Notes under the pieces: model-generated
The model's input: the letters and a program-made list of their open reading frames with translations, nothing else
What the model was told of the DNA's origin: nothing
Database searches by the model: none
Program-made: the position numbers and the translations under genes
Part shown: in pieces, positions 11,942 to 21,849 of the stretch
Layout: each line of letters starts with the position of its first letter
How positions within the stretch are numbered: position 1 is the stretch's first letter
Source: Stereocaulon alpinum
Taxonomy: Eukaryota; Ascomycota; Lecanoromycetes; Lecanorales; Stereocaulaceae
NCBI GenBank assembly: GCA_018257865.1
Contig: JAEUBA010000038.1
Location: 228,185 to 292,184, forward strand
Length of the DNA: 64,000 nt
Reading direction: 5' to 3'

Positions 11942-12143
11942 ATGTATCTTGGCAACGTCTTCACCATACTGGTCGCTCTGACCCACTTTGGCTCTATCCT
12001 TGCAGCGCCGGGTGAGTGCTCTTCTTACCAAGGGATATGGTTCTGAAGCTGAACTGCAAACAGTGGCCGAGGCCGAGGCCGAGGCTGGGGCGGTCACTAT
12101 CCCTAACGAAGATGGGACAGAGGACATCGCCGAGCTCTGGTGA
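11942..12143 (+). CDS. candidate small secreted peptide precursor (49 aa)
   Basis: Exon 1 (11942-12011) encodes a textbook signal peptide, MYLGNVFTILVALTHFGSIL followed by AAP. A 52-bp intron (GTGAGT...GCTGAAC...ACAG) leads to exon 2 (12064-12143), which reads VAEAEAEAGAVTIP, then NEDGTEDIAELW and stop. The repeated EA dipeptides directly after the signal peptide resemble dipeptidyl-aminopeptidase (Ste13-type) trimming sites of secreted fungal peptide precursors. No KR/KK Kex2 repeats are present. An alternative 52-bp second intron (12140-12191) would replace the end by WLAFGDYVC. A strong branch site and acceptor also occur at 12215-12236. It lies inside the P450/UstYa block, so a RiPP precursor is possible; a small effector-like peptide or a chance frame are the alternatives. 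Confidence 0.45.
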
Positions 12144-13366
12144 GAAATGCTCTTGTAGAAAAGGTAAGGCCTCCATCTATTTATATATCAGGCTCGCTTT
12201 TGGTGATTATGTTTGCTGACAGCTTGCTGTTTGTAGATGCTCTATAAAGAGAGACGTTGGAAGACGGACTGTTGGTCGCATATTGGGATGTTTACAGTAT
12301 ACATGGGCGTTTTCCGCGAGATCAGACAAGGCTATGCTACGAGATGCTGTTGGCTTCCTCTCAGATATGCTTCATCCAGTAAGTAGACGAGTATTGTGCA
12401 ACGAGAATAAATAATTGATTACCCATTACCTCATTTTGTTTCTTTGAACGCGGGTGTGGCAGTCACTGAACCTTAGTGGTCGAGGACCTAAGGTTGAATA
12501 AGCACCAAAAGGAGCTTTTCCATGTAAATGTTGCCGCTAGCGACTTGCTTGCACCCCCATGATGTCATTCTAAGTTTCATAGCTAAACGTGGCGTGGCGC
12601 AATGTTTGCTATGATACACACCTTACTCTGCGGCATCGCTTTGGGATCGCCGATATGGAGTAGGTGGAGATGTTTGGAGTATGGTAGATCTCGGACGACA
12701 AGGGGACTTGGCCGATTGGGCAGAGGTGAGATTCCCAAACATCGGGGTATCAGCTCGGCGTACTTACAAAAAAAGTCCGTGTACTTACAAAGTCCCAAAC
12801 GTGATTTTTGTAAGTACGCCGAGCTTTTTACCAAGATACTACCCGTAGGTACACGGACCTTTCTTGTAAGTATGCCGAGCTGGGACCCGCCAAAGATCCA
12901 TGTTTGAATTGCGGGAGAGGAGCGAGTGCGGTGAGATTATATTTCGAAGTTGGGCGCCCGGCTTAGCTTAGACCTATGACTAGCTGTATCCTAAAGGTAA
13001 TATATGCAACAATAGCCTAGAAAGTGCCACTTTCGTGCATGAGGAAGAATTACCTGCATTTGTGTCCACAAGCCGCCCCGCTTGATGCTGTTGTCTAGAG
13101 TCAGCTAGGGTCGATGGGATCGAGGCATTGCCGCTCTAACAAGCGCACTATGACCTTATGACACTGTTTCAGCGTGATAGAGTTTCTGGGAACGAAGTCT
13201 GCGAGGGCCCTATTCCCTAACAGGGTCTGCTTCGCCTGGGTGGAACGATAACCCCTGCATCTGTTTTTGCACTCGAAATCCCTGCGATGATCTCTCCTAC
13301 CTGTCTTGTTCTCAGCATTCTTTTGTTATGTCCGTCAGATCATTTGCGTAAGCTCTTTATGTTGCT
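12144..13366. other. intergenic containing a MITE-like element
   Basis: No further gene was found between the peptide gene and UstYa-like protein B. The one structured item is the inverted-repeat element at 12751-12882, listed separately. Confidence 0.45.
12751..12882. mobile_element. 132-bp MITE-like element with about 38-bp terminal inverted repeats
   Basis: The left end, CAGCTCGGCGTACTTACAA (from 12751), and the reverse complement of the right end, CAGCTCGGCATACTTACAA (from 12882), match over about 38 bases with four differences. A third, inverted copy of the first 21 bases lies inside at 12805-12825. There is no coding capacity. I see no clear target-site duplication. The ends suggest a non-autonomous DNA transposon, but the family is unknown. 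Confidence 0.7.
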
Positions 13367-14230
13367 ATGGCCTACCAACAATTCAAGAATATCAGCGAGG
13401 CTGGTGAGGCTGGTGAGGCTGGTGATGAATGCCGTCTCCTATCAAGCTCAGACCCGGCCCAGCCTTTTGATCGTAGACGCTCATTGAAAGATACATCTAA
13501 GCATATCATCATTGGCTGCCTGATTTGTCTGTTGCTCCTCCTCTCTGTGACCAATGCTACGACGGCAATATACCTTGCGAAGGTAAAGCAAGATCTAGAC
13601 TACCATAGATACTGTATGATTTAGGGAATTTTCCAGAGTCCAAACACCCAGTCACTGACATCAATCAGCCTCCCTCGAATCGGTGGAAGAGTATTGGACG
13701 ACCTTCGAAACAATGACAGAGTTTAGCTCTTCCGACCCAGCCATCGTAGATGCAGCGTGGCAGAAGTATGTCATCAACGGCTTCGTTACGCTCCCCAACT
13801 CCTGGGCCGAGAACCGTCACTGGCCTACTGCAAGACCGATGCCCGGTACTCCTTCCCAAGGGATCTACGTCGTCGATGGGTTTCATCAGTTGCATTGTCT
13901 CGTATGGTGATGCCTCTTCCTATCGTCCGATACAGGATATCTTTACCTTCTAACACCATCGTTTGCCTCTAGATGTCCATTCGCGAAACTATCTCCACCC
14001 TCGTTGACGGCAACCCTGTCTATAACCGCACGCATACGATGCGGCATCTAAATCACTGTTATGATGCTTTGAGGCAGGCGATCGTGTGTAGAGCAGATGA
14101 TACACCGCTTTATGTGCCGAAGGATACCTTTTGGGCTGGGGATGGGCAGGAGAGGCGTTGTAGGGATTGGAAGGCGTTGGAGGACTGGGTTATCAGGCAT
14201 ACAGCCTGTCAAGACCCGGTGGGCTGTTGA
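13367..14230 (+). CDS. UstYa-family (DUF3328) oxidase-like protein B, 245 aa
   Basis: Three exons: 13367-13613, 13669-13901, 13973-14230, joining in frame to 246 codons including stop; introns of 55 and 71 bp have clear branch sites (CTGAC, CTAAC). The cytosolic N-terminus carries an EAGEAGEAG repeat (codons of GAGGCTGGT). It is followed by a membrane segment at about residues 47-70. The signatures HQLHC (155-159) and HLNHC (185-189) sit close to the spacing seen in protein A, followed by YDALRQAIVC and a DWKALEDWVIRHTAC end. Two divergent family members a few kilobases apart are typical of pathways in which UstYa-type proteins act together (UstYa/UstYb). The substrate is unknown. Confidence 0.9.
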
Positions 14231-14339
14231 ACAGGCGGGGTTTGCGAAGAATGTCAAAAGAGCATTTGGAAGTGCCATGCCAATCTGTGTTTGATTTAAT
14301 GGCATGTAGATCCCGGAATCCGGGACAATTTTGGAAGGA

Positions 14340-14600
14340 AGGTTTGAAACTACGAGCATTCAAATCTGTAGCAACCCTGAATAATGTTCGCAGCACTTCT
14401 GGCAGCCGACTAAGGTTCTGAAGGTTGAGCCTTTTCAGAAGAAGTGGCGAATCGAGTCCACTGTCCAGGCGAGTAAGGGGAGAAATCCCAGCACCAACGC
14501 TTATAAGACAGCTAATGTCTGAAAGATACCAGACTCTGGCTGCTTCTTCAAGGGCTTCCTTAGCTGGGTTAGAGAATCCTAGGCCGGGGAAACTCGAGCC
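14340..14600 (-). pseudogene. remnant of a patatin-like phospholipase
   Basis: The minus strand reads LGFSNPAKEALEEAARVW then DISCLISVGAGISPLTRL. Fungal patatin-domain proteins carry a NNP...EA..EA..LW...I.CLVSIGTG segment at this point. The lipase start (glycine-rich loop, GxSxG) is absent upstream, and no full-length frame exists, so this is a fragment. It lies just beyond the 3' end of UstYa-like B. The match is from memory of the family and is suggestive, not certain. Confidence 0.5.
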
Positions 14601-14675
14601 GGACGTTTGCGCACGCAAGGACTCTAAGCGCCCGAATTGAGCATGGAAGCTGAGATTCCCCAATTCGAACAACAC

Positions 14676-15663
14676 TCATTGATTTGTTCTAAAGCTATCA
14701 CTACACCGTTCGTGATAGTCACGAGCCGAATATAGCTTGTGGCTTGAACTTGTAGAGGTGTAATAACAACAGCGAGTAGCCAAGAGGTCAAAGGTGCCTG
14801 AAGAGGAGGAGGCAGAGCATAAAGCATTGGAGAGCTCGGGAAAAGGTGCGACGCCTTGTATCTTGCGCCACTCCTCCTCCCAAAGAGCTGTTCCTGGCTC
14901 TCTCGGTGCGCCTCCTACTCCTCTAGCTATCTAAGAGTTCCTTCACACTCCCTTTGCTCCCCCAACATTCCCCGTAGAGCGGCCACACTCCCTTTCCAAA
15001 CAAAAACGGTAATGATCAATCGGAATTTCGGGTTGGGTATGATATTGTATGCAACAACCTGCATAGGGCAATATAGAGCCTATTCGGGTGGGACGTACTC
15101 ATTCTACACTACGTCTGATATCATGGTCGATGACTTCAACTAGCAAAGAGCAGCGCTTTTCACCTCTAGCAGGAAGTTGTAGAGATCTACCATAGGCCTC
15201 TTAGTCCTCGAGAGAGGACAAGGAGTACCAGAGGGACAAAATTACGGTAGTTGACTATTGGACTGGAATGCTAATTGGAGATAGCGTCTTGACTTGGAGG
15301 ACCCGGAGAGCAGCCGAAGTTGCTGAAAGAATGCTGTTGTTGCACGAGACGGTACCAAAGTATTCTTATGCTTCTTGTGCAACTTCGTGAATCATATTGT
15401 TAATGACTTTGGCTGACACTATTGCCAGTCGGCCTCGATCATGGGTAACTTAGGCTTCGGCCACTGATCGGTCCTGATCGGGTAAAATCCATACCTTTCC
15501 AAAATGTTGAAGGTTTCGCAAAGCGAAAGGCCGGAAGGGCCTAATGACGCTTCTGCAGAACAAAGCAATGTCATTCATAACAAGCCAAAAAGAGGCAGAC
15601 GTGTTGGGGTTTCGTCTGTTACTGTTTTAGAGGAATCTCTCATCCCTTGGAAATTCATTTCGG
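14676..15663. other. intergenic, no gene seen
   Basis: I see no supported coding region, repeat or RNA gene. Short open frames (14856-15143, 15504-15710) have no recognisable content. Confidence 0.4.
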
Positions 15664-16946
15664 CTATCCTTCAAAGGGCGTCTCATACGGTGGCTCAGCC
15701 TGGGGTGTGATCCGAGCGAGATGTCTACGCTGCCCGTTAACCCAGTCGAGCAAAGCACTATGAGAGGCGACACGGTTCTAAGAATATCAACGGCGCTCTT
15801 CCATATTAGTTGATACCGAAACTTACATCCCAAACTACAACGGTCTTTTCCTGCCATCTAACTCTCACTTGGAAATCTGCCCCGTACGCGATGTGGTCGT
15901 ACAGAAATTTCAGCAAAGCTTCGCTCTCTTCCTTCTTGTACCCAACAATATAGCGAGTGACTAAAACTACAGTCAAATCTGATACTAATCGCGATTAGGG
16001 AAGTAGAAACCTACATTGAGGATTGACGAACAGCGCTTTCTCTCTCGTTATCGGATGAGTCCTGATAAGCGGATGTACATTTGTCACTGGCTCGCGGCGC
16101 ACAACTGAGCCTTTCGACCTGGCAGAATCCGCTTGCTCAATGCCCGAATGAACAGCCTTCAGTCCGTGTAGTCGTTCACGGAAAGCAGGACTCAACCTCT
16201 TGTAAGCTTCAGCGGTGTTCGCGAAAAGAGTATCGCCACCTGATCCAGGCTTATCTAAGATGTAGAGGAATGTCGTGCCAGGCGGCTGTTTCTCGTATGT
16301 GACATCGCTATGCCAAGTCACTGTCGACAGTCGCGATTCGAGGAGTAACTCGTGAGAACGATCATCCTTGCCGCGATGGACCAGGTGAATCTCGGGATGG
16401 CCTGTGGGAGCACCACTGGTTGGATGAATGTGGTGACGACCGAAGTATTCTCCATACTTCAGAGCGTCCTGGATTGGAAGATCTGCAAAGTCCTGGTCCC
16501 TGAATACCAAAACTTTCCGCTGGGCTGTGAGCGCTGCGAGCTGCGCTTTCCCAGCATCTGTCAAGCTACTCAATTGGATACCGGTGATCTGTGTGCCGAT
16601 ACTAGGGGTGATGTCTTCTGTTGCGACCCCGGATCTCAGCAGCTCGGGAAAGTTAAGATCTGCTTCAAGACCATGCTCATGGTGCGTGTATGCCTCCAAC
16701 GGGGGGTACTTTTCATCCGGGTTCCAGGTTGGAAGATAATTTTGATACTGTGGAGCTTTGAGCTGACGTCCGACGAATCGTGCAAAGGGCATCTACGTGG
16801 GCTTTTTCTTCACCTTCTTCCTCCAAGTTGCGATGATATTCCTTCCGTCCACCAGCTTGTTCTTTGTAGTCGCCAGTGCCTTGTTTGACGTGTACCGCAG
16901 GAGGCTGTGGCGGCGATGAGACTGTAGGGGTTGCAATTGGAGCCAT
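15664..16946 (-). CDS. TauD/TfdA-type Fe(II)/2-oxoglutarate dioxygenase, probable sulfonate dioxygenase (381 aa)
   Basis: Minus-strand exons 16797-16946, 16015-16762, 15827-15960 and 15664-15777 give 382 codons including stop. The N-terminus holds GTGDYKEQAGGRKEY and then YLPTWNPDEKYPPLE, typical of fungal taurine-dioxygenase homologues. The iron ligands are visible as WHSD (about residue 199) and a distal His in VASHSALLDW (about 349), followed by the Arg of RRHLARITP that binds 2-oxoglutarate. Members oxidise sulfonates such as taurine, releasing sulfite. The first intron would be only 34 nt (16763-16796); a 58-nt alternative (GTGAAG to CAAAG) is also in frame. The gene is divergent from an MFS symporter, consistent with uptake and cleavage of one substrate. 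Yeast JLP1 is a functional analogue. Confidence 0.9.
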
Positions 16947-17530
16947 TTTGGGTTGTTTACATGTATTTGAAGAGACGATTCTCCATCAAATATATCTTCA
17001 ATCTCTCCGCACATTGCACCATCTTATCTTGTCGATCGTTACATCACGCAAATGGGGAAGCCTCCAATGGTAAGGCTTCGGAGCCTTATCGTCCAAGTCA
17101 ATGGTTCTAGGAAAGCCCATTTGAGGGATTGTACTGGAGCGCTTGTGTTTTGCGTGCTATCACGCAATTTGACGAAGGACTAGCTGATCTCGGTCAAACC
17201 ACATGGTCGCGCACCCACCACCGGACCAACCAGCATGGTTTCGAAAGTCTTCTCCGGTATTGTTGTCGTATTCTCATTATGCATTTGCCTCTGTAGCACA
17301 TCAACCCTTTCTTGTCATTGGCCACCGATCACGACATTTCAATCCAGAACACGGGAAATCAAGAAATGGCACAATGGCCAAGGTGCGCTCGTTATCCCCC
17401 ACATCACACCATTTGTTCGCGAAGTGGCGACAGGAAATCGCCTTTCGCGTGATCCGGGGAATTTCATATCAAGCTGCTTTGTTTCTACCCTTGTCATCAA
17501 ACCCAAAATATCGGGTATTCATTCGATACA
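16947..17530. promoter_or_regulatory. shared intergenic region of divergent dioxygenase and transporter genes
   Basis: The 584 bp between the two start codons must contain both promoters. I see no gene in it and no motif I would name with confidence. The arrangement would allow coordinate control, for instance by sulfur limitation; that is inference. Confidence 0.5.
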
Positions 17531-19796
17531 ATGAGTGCCGCCGGAAAGGCTGCAGATGTGAGCGTACGCAGCGAACCCGAGCCGACCTCAACTCAGAAGG
17601 GACGGCTCCAGCTTCGAAACATCTTCCACAACCTCAAAGGCCAGTCTGGTGATGGGAGCCACTCAGCGTTTGCCAAAAGCAACCCACCAACCATCTTAAA
17701 AAGCGATTTCGACGATGTCGCAGGTGAGCTCAAGACCATACCCGGTGCAAACGAGAGCGTCGATGTGTTGGAAAAGTTTTACGTGCCAATCGAGACCTAT
17801 GAAGGCCGACACCGATACGACCCAAAGGCTATGTGGACGGAAGTTGAGGAAAGATCTCTCATTAGACGTTTGGACATTCGAGTATGTGCTTGGTGCTGCT
17901 TGATGTTCTTTGCGCTTCAGCTGGACCGCGGCAATATTGTTCAGGCCTTGTCGGACAACATGCTTAAGGACTTGCACATCAATACCAACGATTACAACAA
18001 CGGCCAGACCATCTTCTACGTGTCGTTTCTCTGCGCTGAATTGCCCTCCCAATTGATCAGCAAGAAGATCGGACCCGATAATTGGATCCCGATTCAGATG
18101 ATCTGCTGGAGTGTGGTTGCCTGCAGCCAGTCCAAGTTAACCGGCAGAGCGACATTCTTCCTGACCAGATCTTTGCTTGGCATGATTGAAGGAGGCTTCA
18201 TCCCGGACATCATTCTATACCTGAGTTACTTCTACAAGAGCAAAGAACTCCCAATACGATTGAGCTTTTTCTGGGGAGCTTATGCGATGACATATGTCAT
18301 TGGTGCCTTTCTCGCTTACGGCATCTTGCATCTTCGCCACCATAACGGCTTGGCTGGATGGCGATGGCTCTTTGCTCTTGAAGGGTCCTTGACGGCTGTC
18401 ATTGGTATAGCATCATGGTCAGGAAATACTGTCCAACGTCAGTGTCTTCTGTGAACTGACTTTGGCTTCATAGGCTATACTTGCCAGCTTCACCTTACCA
18501 AACAGCAAGCTGGTTCCGAGGCAGAAACGGCTGGTTTACTGAAAGGGAAGAGGTAGGTGGTGCCGTCAATTCCAAATGCAACTCATATTGATAGATAGAC
18601 TAGGTCATATTAGCCAACAGAATCATCAGAGATGATCCGTCCAAAGGTGACATGCACAACCGGTACACATGGTAGAAATCGACTAAACACAAAACTCACC
18701 GCTGACAACAACCGGTGCAGGCAAGCAGTAACTCCACGCCTTCTCTGGAGCGCTCTCAAAGACTACGACATGTGGCCGATCTACCTTCTAGGACTCAGCT
18801 GGACCATCCCGAATCAAAGTGCAACGGCGTATCTGACACTAATCCTGAGATCGCTCAACTTTGACACCTTTAAAACAAACCTGCTCACCGTCCCAGCATA
18901 TGTACTCTTCACCCTTCAACTCCTCCTTTGGACCTGGATATCCGAGCGCATCAATAATCGCTTCTTGATCATTTTTATCTGCCAAGTGTATATGTTTCCG
19001 CTGTGCATAGCGCTGGAGGTGCTACCGGCTGGACAAGCCTATGCGTGGGGCAGATATACTCTTAACATCATGCTTGTGGGGTTCCCGTATGTGCATGCTA
19101 TTCTCGGTAAGTCCCCTGCTCTTTGTCACTCCAGGGGTGTCAGCGTCTAAAGAATATCGGAGGGATCTGACGTGTGACTTTGATGTAGTGGCCATGACAA
19201 GTCGCAATGCTGGTTCCGTTCGTACCCGCACCGTTGGCTCCGCATTGTACAATATGAGTGTCCAGATGTCCAACATCATCTCCTCTCAAGTAAGTATTTT
19301 GCCCTTGTCATTGCCCCTTACCATATTTATTGCCTTTGCTCCACCTTTCTCTGTCCTCATCCGCTCCCCCCTTGCCCACCATGTAAAACTACCCTATTAT
19401 CTTCTCCTCATCAAATTTTTCCCTTTCTCTTCCCACGCTACAACCCCCTTTCCTACCTAATAACATATCACCTTCTAGATCTACCGCGACAAAGACAAAC
19501 CGCTCTACCGCAAAGGTAACCTCGGCCTAATCATTATCATCGCGTATAACATGCTTCTCATAATCAGCGCGAAATTATACTACAAATGGCGGAACCATTC
19601 AAGAGAGAAGATCTGGAGCGCTATGACGTCTCAGGAGAAAGCAAATTACTTGGAGACGACGGAGGAGAAGGGCAATAAACGGTATTTCAATCTCGCGCCC
19701 GCTTTCATTCTTATTTTCGCACGGTCGCTCTTTTGTACGTGGAAGTAATGTGCTGATGAGTTATTGTATAGATTGGATTTTAGATTCGTGCATTAG
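17531..19796 (+). CDS. MFS transporter, anion:cation symporter (Dal5/Seo1-like) family, 577 aa
   Basis: Seven exons: 17531-18417, 18474-18556, 18614-18662, 18721-19106, 19189-19289, 19479-19681, 19772-19796; total 578 codons including stop. A long hydrophilic N-terminus precedes the first helix (CAWCCLMFFALQLDRGNIVQ, typical of this family). Next come a GRATFFLTRSLLGMIEGGF loop and a GWRWLFALEG segment. The central loop reads WFTEREE and IIRDDPSKGDMHNR, hallmarks of allantoate-permease-like fungal carriers, and the protein ends KRLDFRFVH. It should be a plasma-membrane proton symporter for an organic anion. Because it is divergent from a sulfonate dioxygenase, a sulfonate is the most likely substrate. 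Two donors (GTCAGG, GTGGTG) are weak, so those splice sites are less certain. Confidence 0.9.
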
Positions 19797-20637
19797 ATGT
19801 TGGAAATGGAAGGGGAGAGGAAGAAGAGACTATTTCGAGACTCGATACAATACACCTACGCCAAATTGTTGTAGATATTGAGCAGTGCAGAGACAATTGG
19901 CGAGATAGTCGGGCGGTGACGGATCCTTCGCAGATGTTTCTTCTTTCCTTCCCCAGCAGTTTTCTACCCATCAGCTTTACCTATCCACCACTTTAGTATA
20001 TCTGAACATAGCTTCAAGCAGCTTTTGACCATACTGGGTTGGCCAAATCAGGAGGTATAAGAAGATATGTGGGACTCTCGGATGAAATACTTGTCCGTGA
20101 TATCATACACGTCCACTACCAGAGCAAGCGCAGAGCTGGTTGCTAATATCCCAACTCTCCTCGCGCCTACAATGGTAAGCCTCAGCGCTTCATCTAGCCA
20201 CTGAAGACTCCTCTGCGGTCATGTGCAGTGACATCGCAAATGCGCTTTTTGCAGATCTTATTGTGGCGTAGAAGACGTTAGCTGCAACACCATAACTTAG
20301 CTAGCTACAAGAATCAATCCCCAGTTTACCTACCCAATAGACACCCTGCTAATCAGGTTGTCCCGGGCAGGTAATAGGGGATCAGACAACCCAAGAATCG
20401 GTACAACCTAGCAAGAGCTTATACCGACAGTAATGTTTGGAATCTCTGATTTCTAAAAGACTTTGGGAGCTATGAGTGCTTTATCTAGAAAGGGGTGCCA
20501 AGCATAATTCACGTGGCTCCGCAATTGCGGAGTGCGGAATTATTCCGACACTCCAGCTATTAAAAGGCGGTACTGCCCTCAATCTTCAAGCTTAAATTTT
20601 CACACTTTCTTACCCTACTCACTCTACTCAATCCATT
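19797..20637. other. intergenic upstream of the subunit-c chimera
   Basis: No gene was seen in the first 700 bp. Promoter-like elements near 20510-20570 are listed separately. Confidence 0.45.
20510..20567 (+). promoter_or_regulatory. promoter with CACGTG box, two CGG palindromes and TATA-like box
   Basis: CACGTG lies at 20510-20515. CTCCGCAATTGCGGAG at 20517-20532 is a perfect 16-bp palindrome with CCG/CGG ends. It is followed by CGGAATTATTCCG, a CGG-N7-CCG inverted pair such as Zn2Cys6 factors bind. TATTAAAA follows at about 20559, roughly 80 bp before the start codon of the next gene, with a pyrimidine-rich leader between. The binding factor is unknown. Confidence 0.5.
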
Positions 20638-21270
20638 ATGGCAACACCTCAGTATCAGACGCTCTCCCATGTATTAGCCAGTCGTCAAGTTGAGCCAGCT
20701 CCCCCAAAGGCTAAGTGGTCAAGAGAAAGCCAGCGGACATCCGACGAGAGCGGCGAGTCTTATGATGGACCTATTGTGCATGTCACGGACTACGGAGCAA
20801 CTACATTTGAAACCGATGGTGAAATCCTAATGTTTTCCCCCATCCAACCTCCATCTTCAGAAAAACTCCAGGCCTGGAAATCATGTCAAGAAGAAGCTGT
20901 GAGCCTTAGTAACGAATATCTCATCGACTTCACAAGCGTTTCGATAGTGAATCGGAAAACTCCACAAAATACAAATGCTCTCCCAGTAATAGTCATTTGT
21001 ATTTCCTCAGAGAAAGAGAAAGAAATATGGAAACCATTTCTTATCTCCATCTCCCAGATGCTTCATGCAAAAGACTGCCTGGAGCTAGGAGTGGCGCTTC
21101 TCGCTCCTGATTTACGTTCTGAGATGCAATACTTCTCAGTAAAGCAAGATGATCCCCTCGTTCGATTGTGGCCAAAACTGAGAGAACCTACTATCTTGGG
21201 GTTTGCCTTTGCTGAAGCGACAGGCTTGTTTGCTCTTATGATGGCCTTCTTATTATTATACGTTGCTTAG
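20638..21270 (+). CDS. chimeric protein: fungal accessory domain fused to ATP synthase subunit c C-terminal helix (210 aa)
   Basis: A single uninterrupted exon. Residues 1 to about 183 are soluble and resemble a widespread fungal accessory family (segments ALPVIVICISSE and DPLVRLWPKLREP). The last 27 residues read ILGFAFAEATGLF then ALMMAFLLLYVA and stop. That is the second transmembrane helix and C-terminus of mitochondrial-type ATP synthase subunit c (Atp9), including the glutamate of the EATGLF motif that binds the proton. The first helix and the polar RNP loop of subunit c are absent. The bases after the stop are extremely AT-rich. I infer capture of a mitochondrial DNA fragment at the 3' end of a nuclear gene. 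As it stands it would be a tail-anchored protein. The promoter and start context look normal. Confidence 0.7.
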   Translation: MATPQYQTLSHVLASRQVEPAPPKAKWSRESQRTSDESGESYDGPIVHVTDYGATTFETDGEILMFSPIQPPSSEKLQAWKSCQEEAVSLSNEYLIDFTSVSIVNRKTPQNTNALPVIVICISSEKEKEIWKPFLISISQMLHAKDCLELGVALLAPDLRSEMQYFSVKQDDPLVRLWPKLREPTILGFAFAEATGLFALMMAFLLLYVA

Positions 21271-21849
21271 TTTTGCTTTTTGTATTTTTTTTATTAAGTT
21301 TCGTTTATTATTAATATACAATAGGGTTATGAGTTATATTTATATATATACATTAAGTCTGCTGGTATCTTTATTACTACTAGTATTATATAACTAAAAG
21401 TATATCTCATAAAAACATGTTTAACATGTATAAATAGCTTGAGTTAGGTCAACGCATCCTTGGCTCAATCACGTGGAACACGCTAGGGGTTTTGCGAGTT
21501 GGTAAGACCGAAGTCTCTGCAGTCAAGACCATTTGTATTGGGACGGAGGATGTTGCTGAGCCTGCTTGGCCTCAGACTCAATCCACACGAACCCAACCAA
21601 AAAGCTGTTCTTCTTTGATTCACCTTTCGAGATTTCAAAACTCTCTCCACGATTCACCTATACACTCTATATGCGACAGGCCACCTGCCACCCTGTTCCC
21701 TTTCCATTTTTTAATACAACAAGATAAGCTCGGCTCTCAACTTTCTGAGTCATTATCTTGAAACTTCCTTGATCACCTTTTCAACACACTTACACCTCTT
21801 CTCTATCAGCTTATCTCTATACATCAGACAGAAATTTTTGCCGTCCAAA
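21271..21849. other. AT-rich tract (possible mitochondrial DNA insert) and leader of the HNH gene
   Basis: From the stop codon to about 21430 the sequence is almost pure A/T, unlike the flanks, and directly continues the subunit-c coding end. This fits a nuclear copy of mitochondrial DNA. From about 21430 base composition returns to normal. The rest is promoter and pyrimidine-rich leader of the next gene, with another CACGTG at about 21471. Confidence 0.45.

Noticed and set aside
12016..12219. Frame with PRPRPR and GEKCSC over the small peptide gene
   Set aside because: It is the alternative frame of the EAEAEA repeat; exon 1 phase from the signal peptide leads into VAEAEAEA, not into this frame.
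4848..14230. Kex2-repeat (KR-bounded) RiPP precursor of the UstA type
   Set aside because: I looked for signal peptide plus repeated KR/KK-bounded cores on both strands and found none; only the single-copy 49-aa candidate remains.
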